Source: Porticoccus sp. (GTDB lineage Bacteria; Pseudomonadota; Gammaproteobacteria; Pseudomonadales; Porticoccaceae). Taken from it: a stretch of 8,919 nucleotides of DNA. The stretch covers positions 1-8,919 of the forward strand of contig NYXF01000114.1 of assembly GCA_002685455.1 (NCBI GenBank). The letters run 5' to 3'. Positions 1-5,742 of the stretch are shown here, piece after piece; position 1 is the stretch's first letter, and the number at the start of each line of letters is the position of its first letter. The notes under the pieces are model-generated. The model searched no databases. It was not told the DNA's origin and saw only the letters and a program-made list of their open reading frames with translations. The position numbers and the translations under genes were made by a program.

Positions 1-611
1 AAAAAATAAGTTTTTAATTTAAGGTGGAAATTAATTTTTTGTGATAAAATCAGCCTGGGAGGTGAGATTAATTTTCTCGCAACTAATTTACTCTCTAACA
101 TGGTGATAAAATGGTAATCCTGACTTAAGTTTTGGTCCTAATTTCCTTGATTTTGTTTAATTTTCGCGATTTTTAAACGGTATTCTCTGTTACATATTGA
201 GATTATCCTATTTATAATTACCACCTCCGAGACGGTAACGAGACGGTAACTTGTATAATTCATTTTCACTCCGACGACCCTCTGTTACACATTACCCACC
301 CTATCTCTGTTACATTTTTCGGTTACCATAATATAAAATTATTATTTATTACGTTAACGAGACGTAAAATACGTATTAATTTTATCCTAAAAGGACCCTC
401 TGTTACACTTTTCGCCACATGCCTCTGTTACAATTCGTTATAAACGCGATTTTATATGTATTTTTTATGACTAAAATAGACGTAAAAAATATAAAAATAT
501 ATTAAAATAAGACATTTTGTTACACTTTTTCTATATTTTGCATTCAATTCATTAAAACATGGCTATTATATGATTTAAAACTAATATTATGAATCATATT
601 ATTGAAACACA
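1..611. other. long gene-free region with decayed repeats
   Basis: No frame on either strand gives a convincing protein here, and stop codons are dense. This is long for a genome whose other gaps are mostly below 200 bp. The left 150 bp carry a direct repeat GTGATAAAAT (41-50 and 103-112) and a one-off CTCTCTAACA (91-100) that is 8/10 identical to the box of the array further right. CGCGATTTT occurs at 165-173 and 445-453. The last 70 bp before the gene at 612 are plain AT-rich sequence and probably hold its promoter, but I see no AAATTTGA box there. Function unknown; a regulatory, replication or recombination site, or debris of a lost element, are all possible. Confidence 0.7.
185..541. repeat. 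three degenerate ~118-bp tandem units with paired CTCTGTTACA boxes
   Basis: Exact CTCTGTTACA occurs at 185-194, 280-289, 305-314, 398-407 and 423-432, with a decayed TTTTGTTACA at 515-524. The spacings alternate 95, 25, 93, 25 and 92, so the boxes form a higher-order unit: A 185-304, B 305-422, C 423-541. The longer block GACCCTCTGTTACAC is at 276-290 and 394-408, with GACATTTTGTTACAC at 511-525, at periods of 118 and 117. Each unit also carries a GAGACG(G)TAA core at offset about 55: 240-249, 359-367, and TAGACGTAA at 477-485. In unit A this core is doubled (228-249). A weak partner TTTTGTTTAA sits at 151-160. Units decay and become more AT-rich from left to right. Not CRISPR-like. Confidence 0.85.
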
Positions 612-839
612 ATGGATATTGATGAGATAAACAAGAAATATAAATTTTTAATATTAAATACAATGACTGGTGAATGTGAAATATTATCAAGTGATAGATT
701 AGTCAGTAGAAAACTAAAAGAAAAATATCAAATAGAGCTGTCTCATATGTATATTAAGAGACATATAGAAGATGAAAGATATATTTTAAAAGATAATATA
801 TTAATCAAGAGTATATGGGATGATTTAATCATGGAATAA
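612..839 (+). CDS. small protein of unknown function
   Basis: A 75-residue protein that I do not recognise with certainty. It is charged and predicted mixed alpha/beta, with no signal peptide or membrane segment. The middle (about residues 17-60) runs TGECEILSSDRLVSRKL, followed by alternating hydrophobic and charged residues ending in ILIKSIWDDL. This order faintly resembles NUMOD1-type DNA-binding modules (a TGE strand, a Ser-rich turn, then a short helix-turn-helix), but I would not annotate it so without a profile search. The ATG at 612 is the first good start after the repeat region. Its stop overlaps the end of the convergent nuclease-like gene by 15 bp, a typical compact viral arrangement. 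Codon use is AT-rich like its neighbours. Confidence 0.6.
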   Translation: MDIDEINKKYKFLILNTMTGECEILSSDRLVSRKLKEKYQIELSHMYIKRHIEDERYILKDNILIKSIWDDLIME

Positions 840-2003
840 TTCATTATATTTTGTTTTTAATTCATTACCTTTTAATTTAGATTCTTCAGTATAACCGGTT
901 TCTAATAATTTCTTTCTCATTTCAGGTATAGAAAATTTCTTTTTCAATTGAGGTTTTGGCGACTCATCCTCGGAAAATTCATCAAAACCGTTAATAATTT
1001 CTTTAAGGGTATTTTTTAAATTTTCTAAATCATTTTGTTTTCTAGTAATCTTTTGCTGAAAACTTTTCTTTTCTGAGTCTAATTCACGTTCCATTTTTCT
1101 GATAGAATTAACAATTTCACGCTTACAATTATCAGTTACCATAGTATTATTATCAGAAGTTGATTCAGAGTGTATTGTTAACAAAATAGAGTTAATAAAT
1201 TCTTGATTCAGTGAAGATGCGTTTGATAACAAAAGGATAGATTTTCCAGAAACAGTAATCTGATGTATTTTTTCTTTTGTTATCATGTTAATATTAGGAT
1301 TATAAATTCCAGAATTCAGTGAAATAATTGCGCCTCCGTCACAAGAGTTAGAATCAATATCTTTTGCTAACTTTCTGACTTCTTTACCAGGAACATTATC
1401 TGAATAATTTTTAACATCAATAATATATTTTTTATCTTTGTATTTTACAATGAAATCTCCACTATGATCTTTCTTATTCGTTACATTTACCTCATCCCAA
1501 AATCCAGATTGGAGGATATTTTGCATTTCATTCTCACCTATTACACCCGATTCATAAGAACTACATGAGTTATCTTTAATAAATTCTGATAATATCTGAT
1601 TCCTTTCTTCTTTCAGAGAATCTATTTCACTTTTCAAGTGTTGTATAAAATCAGTATTCGCTGAAAGTGATTGTTCGACTGCTTTTTCTATTTCTAAATT
1701 TTTATTTTGTTTTAATGAATCTAATTCAGCATATAAATTATTACAAATAGTATTCTTATGATTCAAAATCTCAGTTAATTCAGATAATTCTTCGGATTTA
1801 CTATCTAATTCCTCTTGTAAAAGAGAAGATTTTTTAGCGACTCGTTCATCTATTAATATGCGATTCTGTTCATCAAGTATATGATTTACTTTATGATCAT
1901 TAAATGAATTCAGATAATCTTTCAATAACAAAAAAATAGTTGGTTCTGTTTCAGGTTTTAAAATATTAAATTCATCATTCCATTTCTGAAGTGTTTCGTT
2001 CAT
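825..2003 (-). CDS. coiled-coil PD-(D/E)XK nuclease-fold protein with SAP-like C-terminus
   Basis: A 392-residue protein, likely a DNA nuclease or DNA-end processing factor. Residues about 40-145 are a long charged coiled coil (IDERVAKK to FIKDN). The next block shows the PD-(D/E)XK order: GENE with E157, SGD with D183 thirteen residues before IIDVKNY (D196, K198), then a helix EVRKLAKDI. E-D-DxK is the metal-binding set of this fold, as in restriction-like, NERD-like and RmuC-like enzymes. A second coiled coil lies at about 300-345, then an acidic linker. The C-terminus (about 359-390, EMRKKLLETG then LKGNELKTKYNELF) resembles a SAP module and matches two copies in the protein encoded at 2823-4109. 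The start at 2003 precedes the coiled coil directly and the upstream DNA is very AT-rich. No AAATTTGA box was seen. The nuclease assignment is from motif reading only. Confidence 0.85.
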   Translation of the reverse strand: MNETLQKWNDEFNILKPETEPTIFLLLKDYLNSFNDHKVNHILDEQNRILIDERVAKKSSLLQEELDSKSEELSELTEILNHKNTICNNLYAELDSLKQNKNLEIEKAVEQSLSANTDFIQHLKSEIDSLKEERNQILSEFIKDNSCSSYESGVIGENEMQNILQSGFWDEVNVTNKKDHSGDFIVKYKDKKYIIDVKNYSDNVPGKEVRKLAKDIDSNSCDGGAIISLNSGIYNPNINMITKEKIHQITVSGKSILLLSNASSLNQEFINSILLTIHSESTSDNNTMVTDNCKREIVNSIRKMERELDSEKKSFQQKITRKQNDLENLKNTLKEIINGFDEFSEDESPKPQLKKKFSIPEMRKKLLETGYTEESKLKGNELKTKYNELFHD

Positions 2004-2115
2004 TAATATATTAAATCAGGTTAAATTTTTAAATAGATAAAAAATTTTTTTGTTTTTTGTTATTTTGTGTATTTTTATTTGATTTTTTATATTTTTTGTG
2101 AGTGTGATATCTAAT

Positions 2116-2646
2116 CTATAATGAACATGGTTGGCATTTCAGCATACAAGTGCGAGCGTTATGTCCGAATTCGCCACATACTCCGCATTGCTTTTGTTTC
2201 TTTTCAGGGAGTTTGATGCATGTGCGTGAGTTGTGTCCGAAATCGCCACATACACCGCACTGCTTTTGTTTCTTTTCAGGTAGTGCAGTGTATGGTAGAA
2301 TCACTGTGGGTGGTGACATGAGGCACGAACGTGAGTTATGACCCTTACCACCGCAGTGAGAGCAGGTGTTTTCCCTTGTCTTCTTTTTAGCGTAGAAATC
2401 CTTTGGCTCCTTCCAGATATTTTGACAATCCGAAAGATTCACAAGGGGTTTGGATACCTTCTTGCTCTTGTTGGGTGGTGGTAGAAGTGCTGCGAGCTGT
2501 TTAGCTATGCGCTTCTCAGACTTAGTCGGGATATCACGTTCGCTGGTGAGTGGACTCTCGGACAAGTCCACTCCAACTGGTGCTTTCAGTTGGAAAGGAC
2601 AGGTGCGCTTATTGTGATCGCATTCAAAGCAGATAGAGCAAACCAT
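2116..2646 (-). CDS. four-zinc-knuckle (CCHC) protein
   Basis: A 176-residue protein with four CX2CX4HX4C zinc knuckles: C3/C6/H11/C16, C95/C98/H103/C108, C130/C133/H138/C143 and C154/C157/H162/C167. Such knuckles bind single-stranded nucleic acid or mediate protein contacts. The second knuckle, CSHCGGKGHNSRSC, is close to the CSHC..GHNSRTC signature at the N-terminus of plant MYB-like factors. The third and fourth are a near-identical 24-residue duplication. The linker (about 20-90) is Lys/Pro/Ser-rich and ends with an aromatic stretch. Two more cysteines (C171, C174) lie at the tail. The gene is clearly more GC-rich than its neighbours: one 60-base line counts 55% against 17% in the nuclease gene. 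That suggests recent acquisition or distinct constraint. A box AAATTTGA lies 84 nt upstream on the same strand. Confidence 0.9.
   Translation of the reverse strand: MVCSICFECDHNKRTCPFQLKAPVGVDLSESPLTSERDIPTKSEKRIAKQLAALLPPPNKSKKVSKPLVNLSDCQNIWKEPKDFYAKKKTRENTCSHCGGKGHNSRSCLMSPPTVILPYTALPEKKQKQCGVCGDFGHNSRTCIKLPEKKQKQCGVCGEFGHNARTCMLKCQPCSL
2151..2292 (-). repeat. 72-bp tandem duplication encoding two zinc knuckles
   Basis: Two head-to-tail copies, 2151-2220 and 2223-2292, at a 72-bp period. They encode the third and fourth zinc knuckles, each preceded by LPEKKQKQ. Differences are few: D/E, S/A and some silent changes. This points to a recent in-frame duplication by slippage or unequal exchange. 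A third, older relative (second knuckle) lies at about 2331-2370. Confidence 0.85.
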
Positions 2647-2730
2647 CGTTCAGAACTTGTGTGAGAGTAGACTGTTTTTTTAGTTGTGTCAAGTGTTGTT
2701 TTTCTAATGAATATATTTTATTCGTTAAAA

Positions 2731-2738
2731 TCAAATTT
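2731..2738 (-). promoter_or_regulatory. AAATTTGA promoter-like box of the zinc-knuckle gene
   Basis: On the minus strand this reads TCATAAATTTGATTTTA, and the longer ATAAATTTGAT is shared with the boxes before the genes starting at 4109 and 4411. It lies 84 nt upstream of the ATG at 2646 and points towards it. It differs by one base from the mimivirus early box AAAATTGA. Promoter function is inferred. Confidence 0.5.
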
Positions 2739-2822
2739 ATGAATAACAAAAAAAATTTATCTTTAAAATTGAAATAAAAAATTTATTATAACTGATATGG
2801 TGAGATGAGAGTGAATATTTAT

Positions 2823-4109
2823 TTAATCCTTCTTTGAATCGTGCTCTGCTTTTGCTTCGTCTGATTCCCATACGAAACCATCACCATCACTGTTCCACTT
2901 ACCTACTAATTTATGGGAAGTAGTATAGATATTGGATGTATCTTCATCTTCTAGATATGTAACACCTTCGAAATCAACTTCAACATAGTTTGTTTCATCT
3001 TCTTCAAGTTCGTCATCTGACATGTCTTCGGTTTCTTCACCTTCGGTTTCTTCACCTTCTGATTCTTCCTTAGATTTTAGATATTCAGAATATCTATCCA
3101 TGAATGCTCTCTTACCTTTAAGACCCTCTTGGTCAATACCTAGATCTTGAAATAATTTCTTGAATTCGGTTGTTGTTTGAGGTGTCTTTGATTCGATATT
3201 CAAACCAGTACCAGCAGCGGGATCTACTTCTTCTTCTAAAGTTAGATTTTTAGATTCTGGTTCTTCCTTAGGTTGTTCCTGAGGTTCTTCCTTAGGTTGT
3301 TCCTTAGGTTGTTCCTGGACAGGTTCTTCCTTAGGTTGTTCCTTAGGTTGTTCCTGAGGTTCTTCCTTAGGTTGTTCCTGGGGTTCTTCCTTAGGTTGTT
3401 CCTGAGGTTCTTCCTGGACAGGTTCTTCTCCATCTGAATCTACTCCAAAAATTTCTTTTATAACGTCCTCTGGTTTCTCTTCAGGTTGTTCCTCAGATTC
3501 TTCCTGAACAGATTCTTGAGGAACAGAAGATGATTCATGAGTGCTCGCTTCTTCAGAGGAATGGGTATCTTTTGAATCCATAACTTCATTGTATCTCAAA
3601 GTGAGAGCCTTGTTTTTGAGACCATCAATGGAAATTCCCATTTCAGTGAGTTGTTCACGCATCTCTTTTGCGTTTGCCCGCTTCTTTGATGAAGATTTAG
3701 ATTCCTTCTTCAAATCATTCCATGCGATAGGTTTTTTATGTTGTTTTTGATCTAGATGATGAGTAGGTCGTTCTTTGTTAAACCAACCGAATGGGAGGTC
3801 ATATTCAGAAGGTTGTTCATCAATGACTTTCTGATGTGTCTTACAGAGGAGTCCATCTCCGAATGGCTTTCGCGAACACTGAATACCAAAACCCTCCCTG
3901 AACATGCGTGCGCCACACTTGCAGGGATTGTATTGGGCGACTTGAGCTTCAGATGGAGAGAGTTTCTTTCCATCGTCTGGTCCCCTTGGGTCAAGTGTAG
4001 AGAATTCTGGAATAGAATCTTCCCCATCAACGCCTTTAGAGAATCCGTCCCTCCATGCGGCTTCCAACCATGTGTTGAGCATCTCCTGTGTGAGCTTAAC
4101 GAAAGGCAT
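2823..4109 (-). CDS. Cys/His-cluster protein with two SAP-like motifs and an EP/QPK repeat
   Basis: A 428-residue protein. The N-terminal part has C63, C65, C78, C89 and H92 in the context CKCGARMF, GIQCSR and LLCKTH, a likely zinc site; I recall similar CxARxW..G.GxQCSR..CxxH patterns in algal giant-virus proteins but cannot verify this here. GWFNKERPTHH and PIAWNDL follow. A SAP-like helix pair is at about 147-178 (EMREQLTEMG then LKNKALTLRYNEVM). An acidic disordered region contains Gln/Pro/Lys/Glu repeats (about 228-285). A second SAP-like copy is at about 335-364 (EFKKLFQDLG then LKGKRAFMDRYSEYL). After an acidic stretch, the C-terminal domain (about 386-415) holds FEGVTYLEDED and KLVGKWN. 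A nuclear or viral-factory DNA-associated role is plausible; the exact function is unknown. The AAATTTGA box lies 136 nt upstream. Confidence 0.9.
   Translation of the reverse strand: MPFVKLTQEMLNTWLEAAWRDGFSKGVDGEDSIPEFSTLDPRGPDDGKKLSPSEAQVAQYNPCKCGARMFREGFGIQCSRKPFGDGLLCKTHQKVIDEQPSEYDLPFGWFNKERPTHHLDQKQHKKPIAWNDLKKESKSSSKKRANAKEMREQLTEMGISIDGLKNKALTLRYNEVMDSKDTHSSEEASTHESSSVPQESVQEESEEQPEEKPEDVIKEIFGVDSDGEEPVQEEPQEQPKEEPQEQPKEEPQEQPKEQPKEEPVQEQPKEQPKEEPQEQPKEEPESKNLTLEEEVDPAAGTGLNIESKTPQTTTEFKKLFQDLGIDQEGLKGKRAFMDRYSEYLKSKEESEGEETEGEETEDMSDDELEEDETNYVEVDFEGVTYLEDEDTSNIYTTSHKLVGKWNSDGDGFVWESDEAKAEHDSKKD
3255..3428 (-). repeat. low-complexity repeat encoding EEPQEQPKEEP units
   Basis: Imperfect 12- and 24-bp units built from GGTTGTTCC and GGTTCTTCC followed by TGA or TTA on the plus strand. 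They encode residues about 228-285 of the 428-residue protein as EEPQEQPK and QPKEQPKE variants. The region is likely an unstructured acidic spacer and prone to length change by slippage. The apparent Arg/Asn-rich and other frames across it are by-products of the repeat. Confidence 0.85.
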
Positions 4110-4245
4110 ACTTGTGTGAAAGTTGCGACGAAATATATAAACAAGTGAACAATAAGCAGGTAGTTAGTGTCAGAGGGTGAGCAGTTGTTGATCGTTAAAT
4201 GATCCAGTTTGTTTTGTGTTGATAAAATAAAATGCTCTTGTTGAA

Positions 4246-4253
4246 TCAAATTT
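4246..4253 (-). promoter_or_regulatory. AAATTTGA promoter-like box of the 428-residue protein gene
   Basis: On the minus strand it reads TCATAAATTTGATTC. The 12-base TCATAAATTTGA is identical to the copy upstream of the zinc-knuckle gene. It lies 136 nt upstream of the ATG at 4109, facing the gene. The long distance would imply a long leader or a start further upstream than usual. Confidence 0.45.
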
Positions 4254-4350
4254 ATGATGATGAAAAAAAAATATATGATGTATTTATATTCTGTTGAATA
4301 CTTTCAAATAAAAGAGTAAAAAATCATCATGTATTTAAAGGGATGTGGAT

Positions 4351-4358
4351 AAATTTGA
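4351..4358 (+). promoter_or_regulatory. AAATTTGA promoter-like box of the RING gene
   Basis: The plus-strand sequence ATAAATTTGATCC (4349-4361) matches the 11-base ATAAATTTGAT found upstream of two minus-strand genes. It lies 52 nt before the ATG at 4411 and faces it. Confidence 0.5.
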
Positions 4359-4410
4359 TCCTTTTTTAGGATATTAAATTAGTAAAATACATATTGATAT
4401 ACTTATTCAA

Positions 4411-5034
4411 ATGGTTCAGAAGAGTAAGGGAGGTAAGAAGAGTCGTTCAGTTGTAGCGGGTAAGAAGAAGAAGAATGAGATGAAACATAATCGGAAGACA
4501 AACTACAAGAAGAAGGTAGTAAAGAAGGTTGAGTGCTGCGTTTGTATGGAAGAGATACCTGATACAAGTGATAATACTATTACTTGTGGAAAGATACATC
4601 ATTCTCTATGCGGTGAGTGTAAGATGAAGTGTGATACCTGTCCGATGTGTCGTAGTCACGCAGTTCAGAAACCGAAGAGTCAAAATGTAAATTTGAGAGT
4701 TGTTCAAAAGAATCAGAATAGTGAAATAAAGAGAGAAAGAATCCTAGTAAAAGGTATGAAAATTTATCAGTGTGATATAGGGGAAGGTATTTATGAAAAG
4801 ATTAGCGAGTGGTATGAAGAGCCTGTATACAAGCATCAAACTAAGGAATTATATCTTTATCAAGATCATTATGATATATGGACTCTAAACAGTTTATGTG
4901 ACCGTGATTGTGAATGTTGTATCGCTGAATCAGAATTATATGAAGAACTTATAGGTAATCACACATGGAATATGGGTATTTGTGGATACAAGAAAAACAT
5001 ATCAAGGAATGTTATTATCAAAAAACTAAAGTAA
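4411..5034 (+). CDS. RING-finger protein, probable E3 ubiquitin ligase
   Basis: A 207-residue protein. Residues 1-40 are strongly basic (KSKGGKKSRS, GKKKKNEMK) and could be a nuclear or nucleic-acid targeting tail. The RING domain covers C42 to C80: C42-x2-C45-x13-C59-x3-H63-x3-C67-x2-C70-x6-C77-x2-C80, ending CPMCRSH. This is the C3HC4 order that binds two zinc ions and recruits E2 enzymes. Many giant viruses carry small RING proteins thought to redirect host ubiquitination. The C-terminal half (about 110-207) is aromatic-rich and has a second Cys cluster, CDRDCECC, near 163-170, unlike a known partner domain. The ATG at 4411 starts the basic tail, and an AAATTTGA box precedes it by 52 nt. 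Ligase activity is inferred from the domain. Confidence 0.88.
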   Translation: MVQKSKGGKKSRSVVAGKKKKNEMKHNRKTNYKKKVVKKVECCVCMEEIPDTSDNTITCGKIHHSLCGECKMKCDTCPMCRSHAVQKPKSQNVNLRVVQKNQNSEIKRERILVKGMKIYQCDIGEGIYEKISEWYEEPVYKHQTKELYLYQDHYDIWTLNSLCDRDCECCIAESELYEELIGNHTWNMGICGYKKNISRNVIIKKLK

Positions 5035-5060
5035 ATCAATATTCAGATATGTATTAATTT

Positions 5061-5090
5061 TTTATGAATTTTTATGAATTATATATGAAT
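5061..5090 (+). repeat. short TTTATGAATT tandem repeat
   Basis: Two exact copies of TTTATGAATT (5061-5080) are followed by a related ATATATGAAT (5081-5090), between the RING gene and the next gene. It is probably simple AT-rich spacer, possibly part of a promoter for the gene at 5125. Confidence 0.5.
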
Positions 5091-5124
5091 ATATTTAAAA
5101 AGTAATCATTATAAATTTATAAAT

Positions 5125-5454
5125 ATGAAAGATACAATTAGTGTTAATAAGAGAAGAAATGTAGCTTTTCTTCAAAAAGAAAATTACAATGAATGCTGGA
5201 AGATATCACAAAAATATTCAAGTGTGTTAATGAAAAATATTAATTCTGGTAATTTATATACTATTTGTTGCAGTACTAATGGTCAATATCTTACTGAGTT
5301 AAAATCTAAGGGGTTACAATTAAACGATAAAAAAGATAGAAATAAAAATTATATTCAAGTATGGTCAACCATGTTAAATACAGTGAGAAAAGGTGAAGTT
5401 GAAAAGCAAGCTATACGATTATTGCACCAGACAAATTGTCAACGATCTTCCTGA
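5125..5454 (+). CDS. small protein of unknown function
   Basis: A 109-residue basic protein I do not recognise. It has no obvious signal peptide or membrane segment. It begins MKDTISVNKRRN, has a helix-prone centre (NYNECWKISQKYSSVLMKNI), a short Cys pair (ICC, about 47-49) and a second helical part with IQVWSTMLNTV. Trp and Cys content and the lack of low complexity argue for a folded domain rather than chance. The ATG at 5125 sits directly after ATTATAAATTTATAAAT, like other leaders in this window. Its 3' end overlaps the convergent gene at 5439 by 16 bp. A fragment of a longer ancestral gene cannot be excluded, because the C-terminus HQTNCQRSS looks abrupt. Confidence 0.6.
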   Translation: MKDTISVNKRRNVAFLQKENYNECWKISQKYSSVLMKNINSGNLYTICCSTNGQYLTELKSKGLQLNDKKDRNKNYIQVWSTMLNTVRKGEVEKQAIRLLHQTNCQRSS

Positions 5455-5720
5455 ACAGGATAAATTAATTTATATTTTTTGATATATTTATTACGATTAC
5501 GCATATAATCATTCCTTATCAAGGATCTGATTACTTTGAAACCAAAAAAAAACCATCTCTCAAGGATTAATATTAAATAAATATTATTTGTTTGAATAAT
5601 AGATTGTATTAGAGCATAAATATAAAATGTTCTTATGAATATTAAAAAGTTAAAGCTTTTGTATTTCACATAATTTTTTAACGAACCGAGTAAAGGAGTA
5701 ATTAAACAAAGTTGTAACAT
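5439..5720 (-). CDS. probable small membrane protein
   Basis: A 93-residue reading frame with two likely membrane segments, about residues 22-37 (SFNFLIFIRTFYIYAL) and 46-62 (IYLILILERWFFFGF). A basic tail follows (RNDYMRNRNKYIKKYK), which fits positive-inside orientation at the C-terminus. The order of hydrophobic segments, an RWFFF block and a Lys/Tyr-rich tail looks designed rather than random. However, AT-rich DNA also produces F/I/Y/L-rich chance frames, so I am unsure. It starts 18 bp after the exonuclease stop in the same direction, which would suit co-transcription, and overlaps the convergent gene at 5125-5454 by 16 bp. If it is not real, 5455-5738 is non-coding. Confidence 0.5.
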   Translation of the reverse strand: MLQLCLITPLLGSLKNYVKYKSFNFLIFIRTFYIYALIQSIIQTNNIYLILILERWFFFGFKVIRSLIRNDYMRNRNKYIKKYKLIYPVQEDR

Positions 5721-5728
5721 ATTAAAGT

Positions 5729-5742
5729 ATAAATATATTTAT
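5729..5742. other. 14-bp AT palindrome at the exonuclease stop
   Basis: ATAAATATATTTAT is a perfect palindrome spanning the stop codon of the exonuclease and the gap to the start at 5720. It could form a small hairpin or cruciform and act in 3' end formation, or be chance in AT-rich DNA. Confidence 0.3.

Larger units (their letters stand above)
4110..4410. promoter_or_regulatory. 301-bp divergent promoter region
   Basis: This gap separates the minus-strand gene starting at 4109 from the plus-strand RING gene at 4411. It contains two outward-facing ATAAATTTGAT boxes, one per gene. There is a poly-A tract at about 4261-4271 and an 8-bp inverted repeat ATGATGAT (4254-4261) / ATCATCAT (4323-4330). 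The first ~130 bp next to 4109 are less AT-rich and may be transcribed leader. No gene is convincing here. Confidence 0.6.

Noticed and set aside
1..101. Minus-strand open frame from an ATG at 101 running off the left edge (about 33 codons)
   Set aside because: Composition is ordinary for a chance AT-rich frame, and its ATG lies in the decayed repeat region; it cannot be supported without sequence to the left.
185..525. CRISPR-like array in the CTCTGTTACA repeats
   Set aside because: The boxes are only 10 bases, spacing alternates 25 and about 93, the sequence between boxes is itself related from unit to unit, and no cas genes are present.
2150..2341. 63-codon plus-strand frame with an internal repeat
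   Set aside because: The repeat is the antisense of the duplicated zinc knuckles.
2765..2772. Exact mimivirus early box AAAATTGA
   Set aside because: It lies on the plus strand between two minus-strand genes and faces no gene start within reach (next plus gene at 4411).
3242..3433. Arg/Asn/Leu-rich minus-strand frame
   Set aside because: It is the EEPQEQPK repeat read in another frame.
3752..4249. 165-codon minus-strand frame and a 130-codon plus-strand frame over the same stretch
   Set aside because: Both overlap the N-terminal part of the 428-residue protein, which has a coherent Cys/His cluster and a SAP-like motif; the alternatives have no recognisable motif.
4689..4696. AAATTTGA inside the RING gene
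   Set aside because: It is coding sequence (NLR codons) with no gene start just downstream; taken as background for the motif.
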